Shown in pieces: positions 11,946-23,076 of a stretch of DNA of 64,000 nucleotides. The translations under genes were made by a program, and so were the position numbers. Each line of letters opens with the position of its first letter. The first letter of the stretch is position 1. This stretch comes from Otis tarda (taxonomy: Eukaryota > Chordata > Aves > Otidiformes > Otididae): positions 1-64,000 of the forward strand of contig JAPMTP010000095.1 in assembly GCA_026413225.1 (NCBI GenBank). Reading direction: 5' to 3'. Under the pieces are notes generated by a model that worked only from the letters and a program-made list of their open reading frames with translations, did not search any database and had not been told where the DNA came from.

Positions 11946-13401
11946 CTGCAAAACAGAGACTCGCTCGCGCTCCTCCCCAGAATCCTCTTTCCCTCCGTTA
12001 CAGCCCCCTTCAGAGAGGGAAATCTGGCGCTTCCCAGGTCATGCTCCGATGGGGTTACTCTTTAGCAGCGTGGACTGGCTCCCCGCAGTCCTCGCTTTGG
12101 ACAGGACCATCTCAGATTCCTTGGGACCCTTCCTGCTGCACCCCTCAGACAAGAGGCACACTGAGGCGTTGTCTCCCAGGCTGGCAACGTGTGGCTGGGG
12201 CCGGGTGACCCTGCTAACGCGGCAGCAGGCAGACACACCTGTACACCTAGCGCCTTGCCAGGGCACACGTATTTATTGCTACAAATGCCAATCCGGAGCC
12301 GCTAAGGGGAACTCCTGTTCCCGTTCCCACCGCAAACGCCGTTTTTACAGGCTCTGCTGGAAATGGAGAGTGGGAAATACCCTTTGCTACCCGCTTTCGC
12401 TACCATCGGCAGCGTGCGTAAAGCACAAAACCGCTTCCCGCTGCTCAAGCCACTGGTTTCACTAAGCAATTACTGGAGGGCATAGAAGAGCTGGAAGAGC
12501 CTTGGGCTGGGGAAAGGAAAGATGCTGCAAACACAGACACGCTCAGCGTTTCATCTCAGTGCTGTCACGGCAGCGATGCTGCCAGCACCTCGACGCTCTC
12601 TCACCTCCCCTCCACCAGGAACCTGCTTCTCACAGCCTCCTCTGCACCACAGTCAGGACGAGCCCAAAGCATTTCCCAGCGTCCGTCACACCCCAGATGC
12701 CGGGGCAAGGGCAGGACGCAACCAGGACGGGCTGGCCAAGATGCCTGGCTCCTGACCTGCGTGCCTCCATCGGACCCACACCTTGCATTGCGCCTTTTCC
12801 TGTGCCAGAGAGACGCGGCAGGACTCCCTCACTGTCTCTCCAGGCCATTTTCTGAGCTCTCATAAAACGCGAGTGTGTGCTATTACCGTACCCCTGGACA
12901 AGACAACTAGAAGCTCTCTCTCCTCTACTCAGCCACCTATTGCCACCAGGACGCCCAGGGACTGCGCTGCCTTTGCGATGGGTATTCTCCCCCAACCCCA
13001 GAAACGCACCCATGCAGACCCTTCCTGAGGTAAGAGGGGCGAGGGGAATGCGAGAGGGAAGCAAGGGCTCTGGCTGCCTGGCCCACCATGCCTGTGTGCG
13101 CCTCTTCTCTACCAAAGGCTCCTTCAGCTTCTGTTTCCCTCCCCACTGCAGCTCGACAGATCCCACCACACACACGCCACATTTCGGTACCAGCTTCTTT
13201 ACTGGAAACTTGCACAGAAAGCAAGCACCCAGGTAAAATACAAATAAGAAACACAACCACAACCATGCTGGAAAAAACACTTCTCCTTCCGTTCCCTTCT
13301 GTGCAGACCTGCTCCTCCTACAAACTGAGCATTACGCTACAAAACACATCTGCCGCGGAGAGGTCTTTTCCCTGCACGGTGCCCACGGAAGCCGTCAGTA
13401 C
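11946..13401. other. FHAD1 copy 1 intron 6
   Basis: 1.46 kb of intron present only in copy 1. I see no repeat or coding segment that I can name. Confidence 0.4.
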
Positions 13402-13614
13402 CTGCTGCCTCAAGGCTCTGGTCTCCTCCGTTTTGGCTCCCAGCTCTCGGTCAAAGGTGCGCTGCTTCTGGGACAGCTCTACCTTGGTCCTCGCCATCAC
13501 CTCAGCCAGCGCCCTCGTCATAGTTACGATCTCATCCTGCAGATCTCTTATCACTCCGTCTTTCTCCTTCAGTCGTATTTCCCAGCTCGACAAGTGATCC
13601 ACTTCCTTGTCCAC
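13402..13614 (-). CDS. FHAD1: FHAD1 exon 6 (copy 1 only)
   Basis: 71-codon coil exon starting VDKEVDHLSSWEIRLKEKDG, aligned with the mammalian GKEVSRLSDYEIESKYKD. Acceptor TTCCGCAG, donor GTACTG, phase 0/0. Deleted in copy 2. Confidence 0.82.
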
Positions 13615-13918
13615 CTGCGGAAGCCCTGCATCCTGTGGGCAGATTACGGGTGCCGGCTGTCACTCTCTGGCTACGGAGACACCGGGCCGCCCGCTCCGGG
13701 TGGTACCCGCTCGTGGCCATCAACCGCCTGGAACTTGCTCGCCCCGGCCTTCCACGAACCACCGCGCCCACCCCCATCACCAGGAGAACTCCCCTTCGCT
13801 GACGGTCCCTGCACCCTGCTGGGGTGGCTGTTCAGAGCCAAAATCATTTGGCGGGGCTCGCCTGCTCTGCCCAGGACGGGGACAGGGACGGTGTCCCTCA
13901 CACCTTCCCCCACCTCAC

Positions 13919-14007
13919 CTCCTGTGGGATGATATCCCCTTCCTGAATCCCCAGGAAAGCGGTTTCCTCCGCACCGGTTGCACCGCTGCCTGGGATGCCG
14001 GTCATGA
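13919..14007 (-). CDS. FHAD1: FHAD1 exon 5 (copy 1 only)
   Basis: 89-nt exon with MTGIPGSGATGAEE, matching the mammalian EGIPGAVPPAE linker before the coil. Phase 1 in, 0 out, so it joins exon 4 and exon 6 exactly. Deleted in copy 2. Confidence 0.72.
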
Positions 14008-14864
14008 CTGGAAAAAGCACACACCACAGCAGCAGACGTCAGCACGGGAACTGGCTGCACGCCATGTCCCGCTCACTCGCCTCAAACCTACTCCAAGGCA
14101 GCGGCTACTTTACAGACCACGAGCTCACCTCACAGCCACAACAGACACCAACTCCTCGGCACTAACAAGACACCAGTGCAAACAGTCGGCACACCAGAGA
14201 GAAACAACACACCTCTGGGACCCCAGCGAGCCTCAAGGGCAGCGGAGACACCGCAGACCAAGGCTCCGGTGATATTTCCCCATTGCGCCAGCTCTACTTT
14301 GCCACCTCACGGTTGACTTCGTACGGGTTCGGCCAGCTCCATCCACCCAAATCTCAAGGCAGGAAAAGCCCCAGACTGGGAGTCAGGCCGTACCAAGCTA
14401 CGTTCATGGCAACAGTCTTGTTTTCCAGCTGGACCATTCCTCCAAGCCCCTGCCTGCGCTTCATCGCTATGGCACGCAGAATTTCCAGAGGCGTGTTCAC
14501 TACAACCCTCGTTTCAGGATTCTGCACTCAAGGCAGCCAGTAACTGCGCTGCCAAGGAGGAAAAACCATCATTTCACCCTTCCCGATCACACACAGGGAA
14601 AAAGGAAGAGGAAACGTCCCTCTCGGCTACCAGGGCAACGGCATTCCCCTTGGGACATCCCAACCCATCTCTTAACTGACCCACGAGCCACCCAGGACCG
14701 CACACGACCTCCCGCCAGCTCCACTGGTCCAGGACTCACAGCCCACCGCTGCCGAGGGGCGGCCCTTCTCAAAACTGCCTCTGCTCGGATCCCCTCCGCT
14801 CGAGGCTAAGGCACTCACAGGGGACACCAGGCTACCAACCACCCGCTTTGGCATCGGGGAGTAC

Positions 14865-15120
14865 CTGGCCTCACGGCGGAGGTCCTGCTCAAAGCGTCCA
14901 GCGGGATGGAGCTGGTCATGCCCTTAGGCCGAGGACTCACGGATCGCTTCCGTGACAGCGGACGGGGCACGTGGCTGGTCATGCCGGGAGTCCGGCTGCT
15001 GGAAGAGGCGGGGGTGTGCTGCCCCCACAGCGAGGAGAGGGGCGGATGAGGCACAAACTTTGAGAGTTCGGCCTTTGAAGCCACCTGGAGCTGCCTGTTC
15101 CGTGCAGGGGTACAGGACAC
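14865..15120 (-). CDS. FHAD1: FHAD1 copy 1 exon 4 (linker)
   Basis: Low-complexity Ser/Pro/Arg linker after the FHA domain (SFVPHPPL-like start, RKRSVSPRPKGMTSS). It is 256 nt, 15 nt shorter than copy 2 (271 nt), an in-frame loss of five codons. Acceptor CTCACAG, donor GTACTC. Confidence 0.75.
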
Positions 15121-15746
15121 CTGTGAGGGGAAAAAAGACCCCAATAGCAGCAAGACTTCAGGCACCTCCTTAGCCCTTGGGCCGCGTGCGTTATGTCCTA
15201 CAAACCCCAGGCACAGACCTCAGCGGAGGCGCATTTTGAGTCCTCTCCCCTTTCCGTTCCCCAAGGATCGGACTTAAATCCAGACTCCCCCATCTTTTGC
15301 AAAATTAAAAAAAATCCTTGAGTTTTGATGCTTTTCCAGCTCTTCCCTCTCTCTCCATTCGACTGCCCTGTTTCTGCACGTCATCGGCACTATCCGAAAG
15401 CCCTCGTTTCACACCTCTCCCGGCTCCCACGCAGGTGGCCCCACCCTGTCACTTCTCCCGTGCAGCGAGCCGACCCAAAGCCTCTCACCGCACTCCTGCC
15501 TTGCCACAGCAATCACCACCCCCTACGCCGGGCCTGTCACACGCGTAATTTGGACACTCTCCGCTACCCTCCCGATAAGCAGAGTTTCCCCGGACGGCAG
15601 CGACGAGCCACCTTCATTGTCTCCTACATCAGCTGCCCCAGCCCCTTCACCTGCAAGGCTTACGTTACAAAGAACAACTAGTACCATTTAGTAAATCCCC
15701 CGACCGACGCACAGCAACCCAGCCACAAACGTGCTGACCAACTCAC
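15121..15746. other. Deletion scar: FHA exons absent in copy 1
   Basis: Intron between exon 4 and noncoding exon 1. Copy 2 has 1,063 extra bases here (47,138-48,200) holding exons 2 and 3. The scar is at about 15,637, in a shared CAGC. Confidence 0.85.
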
Positions 15747-16022
15747 GTGCTAGAGATGGTACAGCGTCGCTCCAAGGGCGGCTCTGCCCCGGCCGGCAGC
15801 GTGGCTGCCGCCTCGCTGTAGCCTCGGAAATCCCAGCCGCGTCAGCCCTCGCTGATGCCCTCCTCGGTGCTCCTCTCGCTGGGGTTTGTTTCGGTGTTTT
15901 CTTTTGTCGCTTCTCCTTTTGCCTGGCCACTGGCCCAGCAGCACGAGAAAGTTGAGTGCCAACAGCAGCTCTGCTCGACACCAACTGACACAGCCGGGCC
16001 GCGGAACAGAACCATGGCAACG
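15747..16022 (-). promoter_or_regulatory. FHAD1 copy 1 noncoding exon 1 and CpG-rich promoter
   Basis: A GTGAGT donor follows CTAGCAC at 15,741-15,746. Upstream (toward 16,160) is a CpG-rich block with RFX-type GGCAAC/GTTGCC half sites at about 16,008-16,021, 16,043-16,053 and 16,148-16,158. The transcription start is not determined. Confidence 0.5.
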
Positions 16023-16160
16023 CAGAGGTTCCGTTGCGGTTCTAGGTTGCCAGCGACGACCCGGGCCACTCCAATCGGATCAGCCGCTCTGAGCCCGGTC
16101 CCGCCTGGCACGGAATGTTTACACGGATGCGGAATCCACCGCCTCCCCGGCAACCAGTGC

Positions 16161-18669
16161 CAGTGTTCCGCCACACGCAATGCAGAGGCAAGGGGCAGAG
16201 AGGGGAGGCGCGAGCCTTGTGGGCCTTGCAGGCCTCACCCTCTGGCCTCCCGCCGGGCGGCCGACTGGGCCCGACTCGGCCCGGCCCGGCTGCGAGAAGT
16301 GGAGAGGAGATGAGATGTGAAGAGTCTCAGGCAGTGGAGAAGGAGGGGAAGGGGTAATGGCAGAGATTCCCCTGCAGCCCATGCTGAGGCAGCCTGTCCC
16401 CCTGCAGCCCGGGAAGGACCCCACCTCGGGGCAGGGGAGGAACGTGAGGAGTTCTCCCCCAGATGAGGAAGGAGCAGGGTAAAGCGACAAGTGATGAACT
16501 GACCGTAACCCCCACTGCCATTCGCCCCTGTGCCGCGCGGGGCCGGTAAGGAGGTAGAGATATTTTAGCTGAAGTTAAGCCTGGGAAGAGGGAGGGGTTA
16601 GGTTCTCCCTCGCCCGCCCTGCCGTGCCATACCTGACACCCCTATAATCCTTTGATTAGGCACCCCAGGCCTGCTGGAAACAAGCCTAACCCTTGCATTT
16701 CTCTTAACAGCAAACCCCAAGATCGCTTCTTGGCCCAGTCCCCGCTCCCACGGTTGACAAATTCCCACATCATCCGGCTGAAAGATGTAGGAGGCGGAGC
16801 ACAAATTCAGCCTTTGGCCAAACTCCCAGGCACACAGACAGCAGGAGCGGCCGGGCTGAAAGTCACCAGCACACCAGCTCAGACGCACACACGCAAAACC
16901 ACATCGCTTCCCTCCAAACATACGTGGCCAATCTACAAATGTCCTGCAAGCACAGGATTCCCGCTATTCCCAGGCCTGCTCTGGTGCTCGGCAGGACCTG
17001 AACGTCAACGTCCGCACAAAGGGGCCGCTCTGCTGAGCGGGAGCACGGTCAGCTGTGCTGTGGTCCTTTGGCACCGCCGGCGCCTGCCACCACACCTGCA
17101 AACCACACTCTTGCAGGACAACAGCTAGCACATCCTGCAAGCTTTTGTCAGGCTTCACTTGGAGACTGAAGCAGTACATTTTACAGAGGAGCGCTCCCTC
17201 GGCAAACCCTAGAGCGGTTCTTCAGCACATGCCTCAGCGCCAGCCTCCCTCGCTGGCGTTTTCATCCCCTGCTTTCCTCACAACATCAGACTTCCTCGGT
17301 TGTACAGAGGAACACCAGATCTGCACATCTCGTGCGTTTCCGCTGACCGTAAGTTACCCTCCAGAGAGGCTGGGATATACGTGCACTCTTACAAACTGCC
17401 TAGGAAAACCATATCCTTATTTCTCACCTACCAGCACGTCTTACCTGGCAAAGCCATCTCCATCACGCTCACCTCCAGGAATACCTGCTCTCTTACAACA
17501 TATTCCAGTGCCTCCAGTGTACCTCATTCTCACACAGGGGCAAGCTGTCCTAGGACAGCGATGGTCACAGGTTTGGGAGCACTGGTGTTCCTCAACATCC
17601 CACGTCTTCCTTGGCTTTCCAGCATACCATCAGCAGACAAGTACGCAGGCAGCCAGCGAGGCTCTTTTGCCGTTCAGCCATCTGGGACATAATTCCTACT
17701 TTAGTCACAGCCCCTTTCCCCACGGTCACTGCACTTCCCGCCATTTCTCCAGCTCTTTTCCTACTTGAGCCATTGCGAAAGACGCTGCTATCGCCCGTCT
17801 GTTCCATTACACGGGACTTCCTGGCAAAGACGCTCCATGAACCTTCAGGTCCCAACTGCTCACACAGGATGCCTCGCTTTATTCACCCCGATTTTCTAGG
17901 ACCCCCGATCGGGTTGGCTTTCTTCACCAGGCAGACAGACCTTCGTGCCTGGCCTCCCGCTGCGGGTGGGCTCCTACAGGCACACACGCCTGCGTGACAC
18001 CTTCCAAGGAGCCGCACCACCTTCCCAACCCCTCGACAACAAGAACCACCCCTCATGGCACCCCCCAGCCCAACTCCCTCATTCTGGGGTATATTCTTCT
18101 ACTTTTCTCCCCTTCTCTGGAATAAAGGAGTCCCTAACGTCCTGGCGTTACTTTGCCCACCTGGCACCATGCCTTGGGGCACAGCAAAGTGAAATTGCTG
18201 CAATACACCACCAGAACTCACAGGATGCACTAAGAAACAATAACCAACAAGAGCAACTGGGACATGGGTCTGGACCAGCACCTCCTCTCGGCTTGGGCTT
18301 TGGCTATTTGTGCTCCTTTTGTATCTTTGGTTGCAGGGACTGTAACTACATCGACATCAGGCTCCAACCAACCCAAACACATCCCTACCAGCAGCCCAGA
18401 GTGGCTGGGAGTCATCTACACTCGCTCCAGCTTCCGGAGAGATGCTGCTCTCTACCCACACCTCCCAGATCCACCCCGTTTGAGGGAGCCTGGGGCTGAA
18501 CAGGGAGAAGCCTTTGTCGTCAACCGCTTGGCTGGAAGTCTGGGAGGCGGCGCGTGGCCCAGATTGCTCGCGCAGCGGCATCTGCCCTAAACCAGCCGGC
18601 TGCTTTCACACCGCTCCGGCTCGCAGACCTTGGGACAGGACAACCACGCATGAGTGCGCACACACGCAC
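16161..18669. other. 5' flank between FHAD1 copy 1 and the next unit's 3' end
   Basis: 2.5 kb, duplicated at 48,730-51,241. It has CpG-rich sequence up to about 16,300, then mixed sequence. One minus-strand segment at about 17,092-17,160 (KPDKSLQDVLAVVLQECGLQ, GT donor) resembles an exon of an unknown gene. Otherwise I see nothing I can name. Confidence 0.4.
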
Positions 18670-20494
18670 AAACACACCGTGCAAAATATTTATTCAAAAG
18701 AGGTCTGCACGCACCGCGTACTCGGCTGCCGTTTCACCCTGCACACCTGGCAGCGGTGCACTCCGACAGCTCCCAAGCCCCCGCATTGATCCATGTGCCT
18801 CAAACGGACCGTCCCCTTCGCATCTGAGCGCAAACCACAACGGAGAAAGCAACCCAGGAAAGAGATCTGTCCTCTCCCTGAGCAGCGTGGGGCTCATTTC
18901 TGCCCACTGCCCACCAGCAAGCCCAGATGTTGGCAGGAGTCAGGCCTGGCCCGGGGCCACTGTCCCAGGCCCTGAACGGAGCAGGGGAAAGCTGCAGCGC
19001 TGCTCTGGCAACGCCGTTTCCCTTACTCAGAAAGAAGGGGCACTAACAAAAGGAGCTTTGCCCCTTTCCACTTGGAAAACACTCACATTTGGCATCAATT
19101 TGGTGGCTCAGAAAAGTCTGGCTGGCACGACAGGGAGAGGGGGTGAGAAGATACATGGGGTGGTCCTTCTGGAAAACACCACAAATTACACTTTTGCTGT
19201 TTCCAGTCTCCATTTACTTCAGCGCACCAGACCCAGCGGCATTCAGGTTTCTTTCCCCACGCTCTTTTGAAAAATCCTGTTCTGGGGAATGTTTGGCTAG
19301 TCCTTGTGCCGCAGCGCTACGCACCCATCGTGTCCTCCACGGCGCAGCTTCCAGGGAGCCCTGACCGCTTCTGCGCCCACAGACCGAGCCCCTCTTAGTG
19401 TAGGTTTGCTTTTTTTTAAAAAAAAAAAACAAACAAAAAAAACCAGTACACTCCAGCAGCATCACAGAGCCTCTTTTTAGGTCATTTGCTGGCTCCCTGG
19501 TGCTTTCTCCTGGATCTCCTCGTACTTGGGCGGAGGGGTCAGCGGCTCTATCGTGACAGGAGCCGTGCAGGTTCTGCCGTGGGCTCTCTGGCCTTCTGCT
19601 TGCCCATGCAGACAGGCTGCTGGGCTTGCAGGGACTCTTCTTTCAGCCTGCACAAAACAGGAGGGGGAAAGCGTCCGTCACCGCGTCAACCCCCCAAAAC
19701 ACAGCTGGCCTCCGCACTTGCACCCCTCCTAGGACCCTCCCCACACCATGGGGTGATGCTGAAGGACATGGGAGCAGCAAGCGCCTTGCTTGGACTGGCA
19801 AAAACTTCAGCAGGCACTTTCCCTGTGCCCATTCCTTGTGCCCTGGACAGCCCTTCCCATCGGCTCCCACGCCTGGCTCTGTCCCGCTGACACCGGCCCT
19901 CCACCCCAGCCAATTCCGCCGCTCTCCCTGCGTCCGGCCCGTCCGCACCAGGGAATTTGCCAAGGGTCCCCCGACTCTGCCACTGCCTGACTGCGCTGGG
20001 CCCTGCGAGGCACCCAGAGGACGTCTCTCTGCTTCTCCTCACCATTCTGCTTTGGACCATACCAACACGGGACCAGTCCTGGCCAGCGGCACAACCAGGC
20101 GTGTATCGCTGCCGCGAGGCTGCACCACTCCTTCCCACGAGTTTCCCGTCGCTTTGCAGCCCAGGACCTTGCCTCACTCGGACCCGCGGCCACCCACAGC
20201 CACCCGGCCTCTGGTACCTCTCGCTCTCATGAAGCTTCATCATTTCTTCTTTCTTCTCCAGGCAGCTCTGGAGGTTCTTGAGCTTTTCCAACAGCTCCTC
20301 CATGTGTTTCTGCCTCTGCAGCCCTGCTTGTTCCCTTTCCTCCTAAGGGAGCTGCTTCAGAGACCGCGTTCCTGACAGCTCCTTCATCTTCACCAGGCTT
20401 GCCAGAGCACTAATGATGTCAACGTACTGCGGAAAGCCCCGGGAATGCATTATTTCCTCGGCCTGACAATTCCTCTGCCACCTACCATCACCCC
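18670..20494 (-). pseudogene. FHAD1: FHAD1 3'-end fragment of a further unit, cut by ERVL
   Basis: Holds exon 26 (20,218-20,426), exon 27 (19,548-19,647) and a 3' UTR ending at a minus-strand AATAAA (18,689-18,694). Everything upstream of exon 26 is replaced by retroelements from 20,495. Exon 26 carries a TAG (seen as CTA at about 20,344) where the other copies read CAG (CTG), so this fragment is also broken in frame. It lies head-to-tail behind copy 1, proof of a tandem unit of about 20.3 kb. Confidence 0.85.
18689..18694 (-). terminator. Polyadenylation signal AATAAA of the FHAD1 fragment
   Basis: TTTATT on the plus strand is AATAAA in the direction of FHAD1, about 850 bp after the stop codon at 19,548. 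The duplicate is at 51,261-51,266. Confidence 0.55.
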
Positions 20495-20943
20495 TGTCGC
20501 AGTTCAGCCCCGATTGGGACCACACTACGCAGTCTCTCTCTCACTCCCCCCCCACCCTCCAGTGGGACAGAAGGGAGAACTGGTAAACAAAAAAAAACCA
20601 GCAAAAACATGTGGGCTGTGATGGAACAAAAAAAAAAAAAAATTAACAGTGGAAAACAAAACAGTGATGGAAAACAAATACATTATAATGGCTTACAACA
20701 AATCCCCACACCTGGTTTCTTCCAAGTAGCAGGAGGCTCCCCTCAGCACCCTCCTCACTGATACCCTGAGCACCATGTCAGATGGGATGGAACAGCCCTT
20801 GGGTTCACTTGGGTAAATTAACCCCAGCTGTTAGCTCATTAGTTAACTATCCCAGCTGCCTGCCCCAGCCATAGGGGCCACCAGCTCCAGTTCTCTGCCC
20901 AGCTCAGGTGAATATTAACTCTGTCCTAGCCAGAACCAGGACA
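20495..20943 (-). repeat. ERVL 3' LTR (block 1)
   Basis: About 449 bp. Read on the minus strand it starts TGTCCTGGTTCTGGCTAGG and ends GCGACA, with TGTC/GACA termini. A purine-rich tract (TAAGGGGTGGATAA) precedes it. It is inserted in the intron about 70 bp upstream of FHAD1 exon 26. Confidence 0.8.
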
Positions 20944-21456
20944 TTATCCACCCCTTAGTCCACACCATCTACAGCATGCCCAGACCCTACACTTTCCGAT
21001 TAATCATCAACTTTTTCTTTCTTTGATCTGCTTGTATGCAGACACACAGATGTAACTCCCCTAGTCCATGGCCCATCCCTCCAAAAGCTCTTTTGAGTTT
21101 ATCCAGTCCATAACTTTGGGCTCCATCTGTCATAACAGTCTCTCAGCACAGGACAGACAATGCCATGTTTGCTCAGGCAGTGTATCTGCTGCGAGTGATT
21201 TAGCATGTTCATGGTCTGCAGACTGAAGATCTATTGCTAGGTGCTAGTGGCAAGAGCCAGTTCTGGTTCCATCACTGCTGCCTTTTTTTCTGTTTTATCC
21301 AAGTTCATTCTTTGTTGGTCTAGGTGATTTTACTGTAATACTTTTGACACAACACAAGTCTCTCAGGGTGTGGAGCAGGAGGAAGCAAAGAGGCACACAG
21401 AACGGCTGGATAATGACATCCAGTACTATACAGTAATCAGCATCAAGCACTTCAAA

Positions 21457-22226
21457 TTATTGGCTCTTTTCACCTAAAATTAGATCTCCTTGAGGTACAC
21501 ATCGGACTTCCCCATCCTCCTGCATTACCCACCAAGTACACCCAGGTCCTTGAGCAAAAGCAATCTCATGCACGGGTTTGCCTTTGCCCAGGGGAGAAAT
21601 GACCCAGACTGTCTTCCCCAGTATATTCCTCACATGCACCACAGGGACTTTATCCCCTTCAACAGTACGCAGCCGTTCAGATTGGGCAGGGCCAGCTCGA
21701 TTGGTGGACCACCCGAGTGTTGACTAGCCAAGCGGCTTTTGCTAAATGTTTGTCCCAGTTTTTGAAGGTTCCACCACCCATTGCTTTCAGTGTCGTTTTC
21801 AGCAGCCCATTGTACCTTTCAATTCTTCCACAGGCTGGTGCGTGATAGGGGATGTGGTATACCCACTCGATGCCGTGCTCTTTGGCCCAGGTGTCTGTGA
21901 GGTTGTTTCGGAAGCGGGTACCATTGTCTGATTCAATTCTTTCTGGAGTGCCATGTCGCCATAAGACTTGTTTCTCAAGGACCAGGATGGTGTTCCGGGC
22001 AGCGGCATGGGGCACAGGATATGTTTCCAGCCATCCGGTGGTTGCTTCTACCATTGTAAGCACATAGCGCTTGCCTTGGCGGGTTTGTGGGAATGGGATG
22101 TAATCAACTGGCCAGGCCTCTCCATATTTACACTGCAGCCATTGTCCTCCATAGCACAGAGGCTTTAACCGCTTGGCTTGCTTGATTGCAGCACACATTT
22201 CCCATTCGTGGATAACCTGTTGTAAG
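21457..22226 (-). pseudogene. ERVL integrase (frameshifted)
   Basis: Core domain frame 21,677-22,198, with catalytic D in the TMVEATTGWLETYPVPHA region context, the DNGTRF aspartate and the GRIERYNG glutamate; C-terminal domain in another frame (21,457-21,642). Not functional because of the frame break and loss of the rest of pol. Confidence 0.8.
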
Positions 22227-22391
22227 GGTCGGTCAGAAAATCAGTATTGTCTCAGCCTTGTCATCGAGGACTTCCAGGTGGACTGTGGACTTGATCTGGC
22301 CTAAAAGTTAGGCTCACAACTGGACATGAGTTGCTGCCAGCAGCCTGCCTGAGATGCAGTTGTTTTTTCCGGGGAACAGAACGGAACTGTT

Positions 22392-23033
22392 ATGGACAAG
22401 GCCGACTCTGGCCTAACAACAAAATGTACAACACCCTTGAGATGGCGGACAGAGTGGCGCGGAGGTGCCACGGCTCAGCCCTGTTGTCAAAAACTGCCAG
22501 AGAGAACCGTGCAGCTGCTATCGAGGAGGATGGAAAATATTGAAAACAAAACTATTGATGCTCTACAAGGGCTGCAAACTGAAGTATCCAGCTTGTCAAA
22601 AGTAGTTTTACAGAATCGGATGGCCCTGGACCTATTTTTGGCCTCGCAAGGGGGGGTTGGCACAGTCATTAACACAAGCTGTTGTATGTATCTAGATCAG
22701 AGTGGTAGGATCTCCACAGATCTAAAAGAGATTCGGGAGCAGACTAAAAGCTTACGTGAGGTCACCAAGGATGATACTTCACGGGGCTTTGAAGATGTGT
22801 GGAACAAACTTACTTCTCGGCTTCCCAGTCTCACACGGGTGAAACAATTATTTACGGCTGCTACGTTGCTTGGTTTGCTCATTTTCCTTACTTGCAGTCT
22901 AATTCAATGTGCTTCCTGGTGCTGTGAAAGGGCCACAGGGAGTTACGAAGAACGGAAATCACATAAACTTAAATATCGAGTAGAATCAGGCAAGGATTTT
23001 AAAAGGACCATCAAAACCAATGGGATTCTCTAA
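22392..23033 (+). CDS. ERV A Env transmembrane-subunit remnant
   Basis: A 213-residue open frame. It has a heptad region, the conserved LQNRMALDLF segment of the immunosuppressive-type loop, then a CC pair. In the usual CX6CC motif the first Cys is Gly here, so the covalent link to a surface subunit is not expected. A hydrophobic span (FTAATLLGLLIFLTCSLIQC) is followed by a Cys-rich and basic tail. The surface subunit and any signal peptide are missing. It is open in both blocks (226 residues in block 2), but the N-terminal 40 or so residues are probably not Env. Confidence 0.65.
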   Translation: MDKADSGLTTKCTTPLRWRTEWRGGATAQPCCQKLPERTVQLLSRRMENIENKTIDALQGLQTEVSSLSKVVLQNRMALDLFLASQGGVGTVINTSCCMYLDQSGRISTDLKEIREQTKSLREVTKDDTSRGFEDVWNKLTSRLPSLTRVKQLFTAATLLGLLIFLTCSLIQCASWCCERATGSYEERKSHKLKYRVESGKDFKRTIKTNGIL

Positions 23034-23076
23034 ATTTTGCAAAAGAATTTGCAATGATCTTTAAGAAGGGGGGAGT

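Larger units (their letters stand above)
1..16020 (-). pseudogene. FHAD1: FHAD1 copy 1: coiled-coil body without the FHA domain
   Basis: Minus-strand multi-exon gene, exons called from AG/GT borders, matching phases and similarity to mammalian FHAD1. Exons in transcript order: noncoding 1 from 15,747 upward; 4 14,865-15,120; 5 13,919-14,007; 6 13,402-13,614; 7 11,822-11,945; 8 11,093-11,223; 9 9,712-9,759; 10 9,212-9,316; 11 8,977-9,084; 12 8,889-8,916; 13 8,651-8,691; 14 8,136-8,288; 15 7,561-7,756; 16 7,366-7,412; 17 6,619-6,669; 18 6,169-6,306; 19 5,182-5,289; 20 4,910-4,970; 21 3,914-4,073; 22 3,465-3,573; 23 1,866-1,998; 24 1,004-1,041; 25 614-709; 26 from 141 to the window edge. All are open and in phase. 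Exons 2-3 (start codon and FHA) are deleted at about 15,637, so any protein would start at a later Met and be coiled coil only. At bases 3-4 one C is missing relative to the other copies, which would shift the frame at the very edge. It may be a pseudogene or a headless paralogue; I cannot tell without RNA. Confidence 0.8.
20495..22229 (-). mobile_element. ERVL-type endogenous retrovirus, 3' half (block 1)
   Basis: Minus-strand remnant: integrase (about 22,226 to 21,457), noncoding tail, PPT and 3' LTR (20,495-20,943). The integrase core shows the DNGTRF aspartate motif and the later IERYNG glutamate. A frameshift near 21,710 separates the core from the C-terminal PLGKGKPV/FAQGP domain. The 5' half (gag, RT, 5' LTR) is missing, joined to ERV A at about 22,230. 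Family knowledge: ERVL elements lack env. Inactive. Confidence 0.85.

Noticed and set aside
14402..14521. A 40-codon minus-strand segment with splice-like ends (LEILRAIAMKRR)
   Set aside because: Exon 4 joins exon 5 in phase without it, and in the required phase it carries a stop. Probably intron.
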